Below are positions 58,054-64,000 of a DNA stretch of 64,000 nt, in pieces. The DNA lies in the NCBI GenBank assembly GCA_009782915.1, contig WRIC01000004.1, positions 53,872 to 117,871 of the forward strand, written 5' to 3'. The stretch is from Propionibacteriaceae bacterium. Lineage in GTDB: Bacteria; Actinomycetota; Actinomycetes; Propionibacteriales; Propionibacteriaceae. The position numbers and the translations under genes were made by a program. The notes under the pieces are model-generated. The model was not told the DNA's origin, did no database searches, and was given only the letters and a program-made list of their open reading frames with translations. Positions within the stretch are counted from its first letter, which is position 1. Each line of letters opens with the position of its first letter.

Positions 58054-58892
58054 GCATCGCAGTCAACTCCATGGGGGTGAGCCTTGGTGGGTTGCCCATC
58101 GTCAAAGACATTTCTTTCCAGATCGACACTGGTCAGACTGTTGCGGTGCTCGGCTCCAATGGGTCGGGGAAAACCACACTGATCAAGGCCATCTTGGGGT
58201 TGCATTCATCCAGTGGTCAGGTCGAGATCATGGGGACGGCTTTACATAAGTTTCGAGCCTGGAAGAAGATAGGGTACGTTCCGCAGCGGGCTACTGTTTC
58301 CTTGCACTCCACGACAGTGTCCGAGGTGGTTGAGTCTGGTCTGTTGTCTGGTCGTTCCTTGGGATGGGTACGATCCCGAGATCGTCACCTGATCGCTGAA
58401 GCCCTAGAACTGGTGGGACTAACCGACCAGGCTAGGGAACCCTACCTGCATCTTTCCGGTGGACAGCAACAACGTGTGCTCATAGCCCGTGGGATTGTTC
58501 ACCACCCAGACATCCTTATCATGGACGAGCCTTTCGCTGGGGTTGACCTTGATTTTCAAGCAGAAATCATCACGGCACTGTCCCGCATGGGTTCCACCAT
58601 TGTGGTGGTCCTGCACGAAACCTCCGCATGGACAGGAGTTCTCGATCGCACGCTCATCCTCCGCGAAGGACGACTAGTTCATGACGGGCCCCTGGCCCCA
58701 TCGCAGAGTCTAGACTCAATGGATTCTGCGACTAACGCGCAGAAAGACGGGGTGAGTGAAGCACCACCCACCCCGTCACCCTGCACGACCCCCAACTCGT
58801 CACCCTGCGCGAAGTCGCAGGGTCCAGACCACACAGTTGGCACCACTGATGATTCACTCCTGTCAGGAATGGAGCCACGATGGAATACCTAG
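58050..58892 (+). CDS. znuC: Zinc ABC transporter ATPase with repeat-derived C-terminal extension
   Basis: The protein (280 residues from GTG 58050, which overlaps the znuA stop) has Walker A GSNGSGKTTLIK, Q-loop YVPQRA, signature LSGGQQQRVLIARG, Walker B ILIMDEPFAG and the switch HET in place of the usual H motif neighbourhood. The ATPase core ends near residue 215. The last 60 or so residues are Ser/Pro/Thr-rich and are encoded by copies of the palindromic repeat found between genes elsewhere in the window, so they are probably acquired and not needed for ATP hydrolysis. The stop overlaps znuB. Confidence 0.9.
   Translation: MSIAVNSMGVSLGGLPIVKDISFQIDTGQTVAVLGSNGSGKTTLIKAILGLHSSSGQVEIMGTALHKFRAWKKIGYVPQRATVSLHSTTVSEVVESGLLSGRSLGWVRSRDRHLIAEALELVGLTDQAREPYLHLSGGQQQRVLIARGIVHHPDILIMDEPFAGVDLDFQAEIITALSRMGSTIVVVLHETSAWTGVLDRTLILREGRLVHDGPLAPSQSLDSMDSATNAQKDGVSEAPPTPSPCTTPNSSPCAKSQGPDHTVGTTDDSLLSGMEPRWNT
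58720..58830 (+). repeat. Palindromic repeats inside the znuC coding region
   Basis: At 58720-58756 a copy of TGGATTCTGCGAC...CGCGCAGAAAGACGG occurs, and at 58798-58830 an inverted copy with the core CCCTGCGCGAAGTCGCAGGG. A degraded third copy lies between (CCCTGCACGACCCCC). The reading frame stays open through all of them. Confidence 0.8.
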
Positions 58893-59860
58893 CACTCGCC
58901 TTCGTTCAACGAGCACTCATCGCCGCAGCACTCGTGGGTGTCTCTGCACCCACCATCGGCACCTATCTGGTTCAACGCCGGCTCTCCCTACTCGGTGATG
59001 GACTAGGACACGTGGCGATAGCTGGTGTGGGATTGGCTCTCATGACCGGAACAGCACCCGTCACCTGGGCTGTGGTCATCTGTGTTGCCGGAGCTATCCT
59101 CATCGAAACCTTGCGTCAACACGGTAGAGCCACCGGTGACATTGGGCTCGCCATCCTCTTCTATGGTGGGTTGGCTGCTGGCGTACTCATGGCATCGATG
59201 GCCGGGCAGGGGGCTGGTGGGCTGTCTGGTTATCTCTTCGGATCCTTGTCGTCGATCTCTGCCAGCGACCTATGGGTGGTTGCCGGATTAGCGACCCTCA
59301 TTCTCGTCATCACCGTAGGTCTCATGCCACAGTTTTTTGCCATCAGTGCAGATGAGGATTTCGCTCACACCTTGGGTCTTCCGGTACGGCTCTACAACTA
59401 TCTGATTGTGATTCTGGCTGCCCTCACGGTGACGATTGCCATGAGAACGGTGGGGCTGCTTTTGGTCAGTGCACTCATGGTCATTCCGGTCTCGGCATCA
59501 CAAAACCTTTTCACTGGTTTCAAACGTGGAGTGTGGGGGGCTGTGGGGATTGGACTGATTTCCAGTGTTGGGGGTTACATTCTGTCCATCTTCGCTGACC
59601 TGTCCCCTGGGGCGGTGATCGTGTTGGGGACCATTGGGTTCTTCATTATCTCTCTACCTATTTCGTCCCTTGCCCACCGACATGTCCATCCTGTTCGGGA
59701 CATTGGGCCCGATCCTTTGCCGCATACTCACTCCGAAGACCATGACCACGTCCATGGCCCTGATTGCGGTCACACCGCAGTACGCCACGGTGATCACGTT
59801 GACTATATTCATGACGGTCATCTTCACGCAGCTCACGGAGAACACTATGACGAACACTAA
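58880..59860 (+). CDS. znuB: Zinc ABC transporter permease with histidine-rich tail
   Basis: The 326-residue protein has eight or nine transmembrane helices with the ABC-3 family pattern: RRLSLLGDGLGHVAIAGVGL near residue 33, FGSLSSISASDLW near 117, and LLLVSALMVIPVSASQ near 195. From about residue 265 it has a long cytoplasmic or external tail with about 15 His plus Asp and Glu (HTHSEDHDHVHGPDCGH type), a probable zinc-binding segment. It overlaps znuC upstream and zur downstream. Confidence 0.92.
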   Translation: MEYLALAFVQRALIAAALVGVSAPTIGTYLVQRRLSLLGDGLGHVAIAGVGLALMTGTAPVTWAVVICVAGAILIETLRQHGRATGDIGLAILFYGGLAAGVLMASMAGQGAGGLSGYLFGSLSSISASDLWVVAGLATLILVITVGLMPQFFAISADEDFAHTLGLPVRLYNYLIVILAALTVTIAMRTVGLLLVSALMVIPVSASQNLFTGFKRGVWGAVGIGLISSVGGYILSIFADLSPGAVIVLGTIGFFIISLPISSLAHRHVHPVRDIGPDPLPHTHSEDHDHVHGPDCGHTAVRHGDHVDYIHDGHLHAAHGEHYDEH

Positions 59861-60239
59861 CCCTCGGCGTACCCGCCAGCGACTTGCCATCGTGGATTAC
59901 CTCGCCACCACCCAGGAATTCCGTAGTGCCCAGCAGATTCATCAAGGGCTCCTGCGAGCTGGTACGCCGGTGAGTCTGCCCACGGTCTATCGGACCCTAG
60001 CTACGATGGCTGAAGCTGGTGACATTGATCAGGTCATCAGTGATGGGCAAGCCTCGTACCGCCAATGCTCCCAGCATCACCACCACCATTTGATGTGTCG
60101 TGGCTGTGGGTTTACGATCGAATTGGTGGAGAACCCCGTGGAGCAGTGGATTGAAGATATCGCCACCACCCACGGGTTTTCGTCGATGAGCCACCTCACC
60201 GAAATATCTGGGCTGTGCCCCACCTGTCAGGAGAAATAG
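59847..60239 (+). CDS. zur: Zinc uptake regulator, Fur family
   Basis: The 130-residue Fur-family protein has the N-terminal winged helix (RRTRQRLAIVDYLATTQEFRSAQQIHQGLLRAGTPVSLPTVYRTL in pattern) and the C-terminal metal-binding domain with HHHHHLMCRGCG and the second CxxC (CPTCQ), forming the structural zinc site. Genomic context with znuABC makes Zur more likely than iron-responsive Fur. The ATG at 59847 gives the right length; longer frames run inside znuB. Confidence 0.92.
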   Translation: MTNTNPRRTRQRLAIVDYLATTQEFRSAQQIHQGLLRAGTPVSLPTVYRTLATMAEAGDIDQVISDGQASYRQCSQHHHHHLMCRGCGFTIELVENPVEQWIEDIATTHGFSSMSHLTEISGLCPTCQEK

Positions 60240-60943
60240 TGGAAACCCTCGAAGACATTGCCCTGGCGTATCTTGATGATGAGGTGTTCTATTCTGTCTT
60301 GATCAACATCATTCATCGGAACCTGGGTACAGTTCTTGCAGCCAGTGATCAGGGGGTTCTTCTGCGTACCCATGGCAAGGTGGCCATGATCTCATCCGCC
60401 AACACCGCAACTGCTCAAGCCATGTTGGAATCAGCTGCAGTAGATGATTGTCGAACCTTTGTTGTGTGTGAGGAACCCACACTGAACGTGGTTGAGCAAC
60501 GGTACGGTTTCCAGCATCACACACCAGTGAACCCATCCGCCTACCTGGGTGACCCTTTGCCTGTGATCCATCGACCGGACCTGCGAATCGACACCCTGTC
60601 ATCGAAGTGGGGTGATTGGGTGGCCGATCACTATGGGATGGACAATCCTCGCTATGTCAGGTCCCGGGTCGAAGCCGGTGAAGTGTGGGGTCTGTTTCAC
60701 AGTGAGGAAATCCTTGGTTTCATCGGTCTCCATGAACAGGGTTCCATGGGTATGCTCGAGATTCTTGAAGAGCACCGTCGCCAAGGCTACGCCGAGTATC
60801 TTCTCACCTTCCTCACCAACAAGTTACTGGCTGAGGGTGTGCTCCCCCACGACCACATCATCGTGGGCAACGAAGCATCAGTACGACTCCAGCAGAAACT
60901 CGATTTCACGATCTCGGATCGTACCCTGTGGTGGGTCAGTTGA
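60239..60943 (+). CDS. GNAT-family N-acetyltransferase
   Basis: The 234-residue protein has a divergent N-terminal half and a C-terminal GNAT domain: EEILGFIGLHEQGSMGMLEILEEHRRQGYAEYLL includes the acetyl-CoA loop (RRQGYA near residue 181), then NEASVRLQQKLDF. The FR47-like arrangement is seen in acyl-CoA-dependent acetyltransferases of unknown target. GTG 60239 overlaps the zur stop by one base and has AGGAG five bases upstream, so it is probably part of the zinc operon message. Confidence 0.8.
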   Translation: METLEDIALAYLDDEVFYSVLINIIHRNLGTVLAASDQGVLLRTHGKVAMISSANTATAQAMLESAAVDDCRTFVVCEEPTLNVVEQRYGFQHHTPVNPSAYLGDPLPVIHRPDLRIDTLSSKWGDWVADHYGMDNPRYVRSRVEAGEVWGLFHSEEILGFIGLHEQGSMGMLEILEEHRRQGYAEYLLTFLTNKLLAEGVLPHDHIIVGNEASVRLQQKLDFTISDRTLWWVS

Positions 60944-60949
60944 GGGAGG

Positions 60950-61591
60950 TTAGATGGGTCCAGCTCCGCCCCATTCGATGACAGTGAAACCTGAACGCTC
61001 AAAGGGAACAAGTTGGGGTTCATCAACAGTGATGGGGGAATCGAGGGGCTGGAACACCATGAAGACGCGCAGAACACTGTCTGGTTGTGGGGTGATCTTC
61101 AGTTGTGCAGCGTCGGTGTAAGTGTCCCCTTGGAAGGCGATCAGGTTGTACGGATTGTCCTGCATCTTGGGTAACCAATAGACAATGAACTCGTTGTATT
61201 CCCTTGGAGTTAATCCAAGATAGGCCAGTTTCTCTTGAAGGAAAGTGGCAGTGTCCTCACCGCGTACGACAAAGCCCTGACTCATGTCGTACTGAATTGA
61301 TTGCCTGCCCTCCCAAAACAGGTAGGAGTATTCTTTCGAGTCGCTGTGGTTGATGAGATGACCATCAGGGTAAGCGGTCACCTCCCAGGCGTCACCATAA
61401 GCAGGGTAGGTGTAGGCCAGCCCACCGGTATAGTCCAATTCAACACGCACATCCGTGGGCTGTTCAGGATAGAGACAAATCACCGGTTTGTCTGGGGCGG
61501 GACGCTGCCTTTCTTGGAGGAGAAAAGTCAAAGCCAAACCACAAGCAAGTCCAGCCACGATGGCAAGAATAATAAGGATTCTGGTTTTCAT
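60950..61591 (-). CDS. Exported protein of an uncharacterised family, putative Zur target
   Basis: The 213-residue protein starts with a hydrophobic segment (about 4-23) after MKTR, a signal anchor or uncleaved signal peptide. The rest contains DKPVICLYPE near 35, YTYPAYGDAWEV near 58, YSYLFWEGRQ near 85 and PITVDEPQLVPFERSGFTVIEWGG near the end. I know similar KPVI(Y)LYPE proteins in many bacteria, but no function. ATG 61591 has GGAGGG upstream. A Zur-like box lies about 25 bp upstream, and the gene is convergent with the zinc operon. A role at the cell surface in zinc limitation is an inference. Confidence 0.65.
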   Translation of the reverse strand: MKTRILIILAIVAGLACGLALTFLLQERQRPAPDKPVICLYPEQPTDVRVELDYTGGLAYTYPAYGDAWEVTAYPDGHLINHSDSKEYSYLFWEGRQSIQYDMSQGFVVRGEDTATFLQEKLAYLGLTPREYNEFIVYWLPKMQDNPYNLIAFQGDTYTDAAQLKITPQPDSVLRVFMVFQPLDSPITVDEPQLVPFERSGFTVIEWGGAGPI

Positions 61592-61613
61592 GGTTGACCC
61601 TCCTGTCGCGCAG

Positions 61614-61629
61614 TGATAATCATTGTATC
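61614..61629 (-). promoter_or_regulatory. Zur-like box upstream of the exported protein
   Basis: On the minus strand TACAATGATTATCA shares the core AATGATTnTCA (10 of 11) with the box at the znuA start. TACAAT within it could be the -10 element, giving a start near 61615 and a 25-base leader that contains the ribosome binding site. No good -35 is visible. Confidence 0.6.
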
Positions 61630-61653
61630 GCCGAACCAAGCGCAGCGATGAAA

Positions 61654-62484
61654 CTAGACCAGGTCAAGTCCGGGAACATGCTCAGCCATGAACTCCGCCA
61701 TACGATCAGGAGGATAGGCGCCCACGTGGAGGGTGGAAACCCAAGCTTGGAAACCAGCGGCAAGGAGACCCGCCATCACTGGATTCTTGGTTTGAGCAAG
61801 AAGAGTACCGGCCACACCAGCAAGAACATCCCCCGAGCCAGCACGGGCAAGATTGGGGGAACCGGACTGGAGTTGGATCACTTGCCCACTGTGATGGGCG
61901 ACAAACTGGGTGTGTCCTTTCAGCAACACAGCACAACCAAACCGTCGGGCAGCTTCAAGTGCCGATTGGGCAGGAGTGCTTTCCACCATGGCCCTGTCCA
62001 CACCTAGTAGTCTTGCCAATTCACCAGCATGGGGGGTGAGCAACAACCGGTCTGAGGGCGCCACAAAATCCAATGCCCCAGCATCAGCAACAATGAAAGC
62101 GTTGGACAAAACAGCTCGGTCCCACCTGGTTTTGCTGTGCATGGGAATCGTGTTCTCCCAACCACAACCCACCACCCAGGCATCTACGGGACCTGTGGTG
62201 AACGTGACACTGGGTGCACGGTTGAGCACACTCATCCGGAGAGTAACTTGAGCAACCATGGTGAGGTTTTGGGTCGCGGCACTCACCGTGAGCGGAGGTG
62301 GGCCAGCGAATCGGGTAAAACCAGCACCAGAGTTCACTGCCCCGAGAACAGACAGAACAGCAGCCCCCGGATACTGTTCTGACCCAGTGTCAAGCCCCAC
62401 CACTCCCCGAGAATATTTGTCTGCTTCGAGGGGAAACCGTGGCCAATGGGTTTGAACATCATCAAAGGTGAACAGCTCACTCAT
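61654..62484 (-). CDS. nnrD: ADP/ATP-dependent NAD(P)H-hydrate dehydratase
   Basis: NnrD repairs hydrated NAD(P)H. The 276-residue protein matches the YjeF C-terminal, ribokinase-like domain: LSVLGAVNSGAGFTRFAG, DAGALDFV, LLTPHAGELARLL, GCAVLLKGHTQFV, and the catalytic NLARAGSGDVLAGVAGTLLAQ. It is a single-domain protein; the epimerase NnrE is not fused and not encoded nearby. Start ATG 62484 lacks a strong ribosome binding site. Confidence 0.9.
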   Translation of the reverse strand: MSELFTFDDVQTHWPRFPLEADKYSRGVVGLDTGSEQYPGAAVLSVLGAVNSGAGFTRFAGPPPLTVSAATQNLTMVAQVTLRMSVLNRAPSVTFTTGPVDAWVVGCGWENTIPMHSKTRWDRAVLSNAFIVADAGALDFVAPSDRLLLTPHAGELARLLGVDRAMVESTPAQSALEAARRFGCAVLLKGHTQFVAHHSGQVIQLQSGSPNLARAGSGDVLAGVAGTLLAQTKNPVMAGLLAAGFQAWVSTLHVGAYPPDRMAEFMAEHVPGLDLV

Positions 62485-62575
62485 GGTTATCTATTCTATC
62501 AGTTTTCGAACACAATGTCGGTAGGCGCCGACAACCACGTTGAACCCCACTAGAATCACTGGGGAAAGGAGTGCC

Positions 62576-63517
62576 ATGGATCACTTAGCCAAGAACTCAG
62601 ATGGCGCGTACCTCACTTTGCCGAGGGATCATTGGGCGAAACTAGCCCAAGAGAAGAACCTTGATCTGGCCGATCAGGTTATCGATGGCCTCCTTGCCAC
62701 CGGTGATCGATTGAATCCCGATCATCTGCGTCAGGTTTATCTTCCTTTGGCTGAATTGGTGAACGTCTACATTAACTACACCACTGCTTTATCTGCCGGG
62801 TCCAATACCTATCTGGGTTTGAGTGAGCGACCCACACCGTTCATCATTGGGATCGCAGGGTCAGTTGCTGTGGGCAAGTCCACCACGGCACGCCTACTCC
62901 AAGAATTATTGAGTACGGATCGCCGAGTTGACCTCATCACCACTGATGGGTTCCTCTATCCGAATTCCGTACTAGAAAAGAAGGGCTTGATGGAGAAAAA
63001 GGGTTTCCCGAAATCCTATGATCGTCCCGCTTTATTGAAGTTTGTGATGGATGTGAAATCTGGTCGTCCAGCCAAATCGCCGGTGTATTCCCATGTTATT
63101 TATGACATTGTTCCTGATGAGTTCATCACCGTGAACAATCCTGATGTTCTTATCCTGGAAGGACTCAATGTTCTCCAACCTGCCCGCCCACGAAAAGACG
63201 GCACCATGGGAGCTGCAGTGTCCGACTTCTTCGATTTCTCGGTTTATGTTGACGCCCCCGAACCGGTCATCAAAGACTGGTTTCTGGAGCGTTTCCGTAC
63301 CCTACGCGAGACCGCCTTCACAGACCCCGAGTCTTTCTTCCGCCAGTTCGCCCACATTCCCGATGATGAGGCACTCCAACTAGCCTCCGACATCTGGGAT
63401 ACCACCAATGGTCCGAATCTTTTGCGCAATATCCAACCCACCCGCGAGCGGGCCACTGTCGTCATCTCCAAGGAAGCCAATCACGATATTGACTGGATTC
63501 GCATCCGCAAGATCTGA
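62576..63517 (+). CDS. coaA: Pantothenate kinase, type I
   Basis: CoaA phosphorylates pantothenate, the first step of coenzyme A synthesis. The 313-residue protein shows Walker A GIAGSVAVGKSTTARLLQ near residue 95, LITTDGFLYPN, KKGFPKSYD, YSHVIYDIVP and the ILEGLNVLQ strand of the type I family. ATG 62576 has AAAGGAG upstream and is preferred to a start 12 codons earlier. Confidence 0.95.
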   Translation: MDHLAKNSDGAYLTLPRDHWAKLAQEKNLDLADQVIDGLLATGDRLNPDHLRQVYLPLAELVNVYINYTTALSAGSNTYLGLSERPTPFIIGIAGSVAVGKSTTARLLQELLSTDRRVDLITTDGFLYPNSVLEKKGLMEKKGFPKSYDRPALLKFVMDVKSGRPAKSPVYSHVIYDIVPDEFITVNNPDVLILEGLNVLQPARPRKDGTMGAAVSDFFDFSVYVDAPEPVIKDWFLERFRTLRETAFTDPESFFRQFAHIPDDEALQLASDIWDTTNGPNLLRNIQPTRERATVVISKEANHDIDWIRIRKI

Positions 63518-63939
63518 GGAACCACCTCACCACCGTCACCCTGGAAGACAAGGGGACGGACCTCAGTCACCCTGCGCAGCGTTGTGACTCGCAGGGTCTA
63601 GAAACAACAGTTGTTGGACTGTGGATTCTGGATTCTGCGACTTCGCGCAGAAAGACGGGGTTGGGTGAGCACAGAAAGACTAGGTGAGAGTTCACACCGA
63701 ATGACCCCTTACGTTGCCCTGCGTACCCTGCCCGTCATTCCGCGCGAAGTCGCGGAATCCAGATATGTCATTTTCCACAACTGGGATTGTTTACGGTTGG
63801 TGAGGATGTATATTTGACTCCCCATTGTGATTGGCGTGGATTCTGGATTCTGCGACGGAGCCTGTGCTGCGGAGCGCGCCAGCGCGACTCGCAGTGCGCA
63901 GACCCTTTTATGGGTTTTGTCAATCAGGGGTGGTGTGTT
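63518..63939. repeat. Gene-free region with several palindromic repeats
   Basis: At least four members of the family also seen at 36059 and 58720 occur here: TCACCCTGCGC...GCAGGGTCTAGA at 63567-63602; a 42-bp copy identical to 36059-36100 at 63617-63658; GTCATTCCGCGCGAAGTC...GGAATCCAGA at 63734-63763; and a longer, imperfect hairpin at 63838-63904. Copies occur in both orientations. No credible gene lies in this stretch. Confidence 0.8.
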
Positions 63940-64000
63940 TCAGAGTCCTAGGGGTGTGAGGTGTTTGTGGATTTCGCGGGCGATGTAGCGTTTGAGGCAT
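63940..64000 (-). CDS. Transposase C-terminal fragment, cut by window edge
   Basis: From the right edge to a TGA at 63942-63940 the minus strand encodes 19 residues, CLKRYIAREIHKHLTPLGL. CLKR(Y/F)xAREI is a common C-terminal ending of IS110-type and similar transposases. Only the tail is visible, so the family is tentative. It sits beside the repeat-rich stretch. Confidence 0.4.
   Translation of the reverse strand, partial: CLKRYIAREIHKHLTPLGL

Noticed and set aside
59634..59846. A long N-terminal extension of Zur
   Set aside because: The extension lies in znuB, lacks Fur-family similarity, and the ATG at 59847 gives the correct length.
63560..63910. Clustered short repeats at the right end as a possible CRISPR array
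   Set aside because: Spacing is irregular, copies occur in both orientations and each forms its own hairpin; this fits dispersed palindromes.

Overview
The window comes from the chromosome of an actinobacterium with moderate G+C content. Evidence for this includes a Wag31-type DivIVA next to sepF/ylmG/pgeF/ftsZ, a DUF3040 protein, DksA-lspA-rluD next to divIVA, a GT87-type polyprenyl-phosphomannose-dependent mannosyltransferase, two tandem clpP genes, and many genes that start directly downstream of a TANNNT -10 element with no Shine-Dalgarno (leaderless) sequence. The order of the dnaG/dgt/dus/glyS/znu region and the Fe/Mn superoxide dismutase fit Propionibacteriales, but the family cannot be fixed from the sequence alone. 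Almost all of the window is ordinary, tightly packed core chromosome with frequent 1-14 nt gene overlaps.

Layout. (1) 1-1054: start of an accessory island abutting the 3' end of a tRNA-Pro gene; it carries the first 256 codons of a type III restriction-modification methyltransferase with foreign codon use. (2) 1.2-6.4 kb: marC, then trmB-truA-methyltransferase, an RCC1-repeat membrane protein, an 11-residue-repeat protein and sodA. (3) 6.4-26.3 kb, minus strand: glycosyltransferase, pyk, rluD, lspA, dksA, divIVA, ylmG, sepF, pgeF, ftsZ, ftsQ, murC, murG, ftsW, murD, mraY, ftsI, ftsL, rsmH, mraZ (the division and cell wall cluster), then a DUF3040 gene. murE and murF are missing from between ftsI and mraY. 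(4) 26.4-33.8 kb, minus: tyrS, then argH, argR, argD, argB, argJ, argC; argF and argG are missing from the usual order. (5) 33.9-36.0 kb, plus: a proline-rich membrane protein and a radical SAM protein, the least familiar pair in the window. (6) 36.2-41.9 kb, minus: pheT, pheS, rRNA methyltransferase, rplT, rpmI, infC, with a hairpin/attenuator leader. (7) 42.0-46.4 kb: a gene-free stretch full of inverted repeats, then a YajQ protein, xthA, a metallophosphoesterase and a GT87 mannosyltransferase. (8) 46.4-51.2 kb, minus: clpX, clpP2, clpP1, tig and a sigma factor. (9) 51.3-56.9 kb: dnaG, then dgt, dus and glyS on the other strand. (10) 57.1-63.5 kb: the zinc uptake operon znuA-znuC-znuB-zur and a GNAT gene, a secreted protein with a Zur-box-like site, nnrD and coaA. 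(11) 63.5-64.0 kb: several copies of a small palindromic repeat and the 3' end of a probable transposase.

Points that deserve most attention: the zinc operon, whose predicted Zur box overlaps the -10 element and the initiation codon of an apparently leaderless znuA, and whose second copy of the box lies before an uncharacterised exported protein; the palindromic repeat that has become part of the znuC reading frame; the radical SAM gene; the apparent loss of internal gene pairs from two otherwise canonical operons; and the tRNA-Pro island with the methyltransferase. No computation beyond reading the sequence was possible, so family assignments rest on recognised motifs and gene order.
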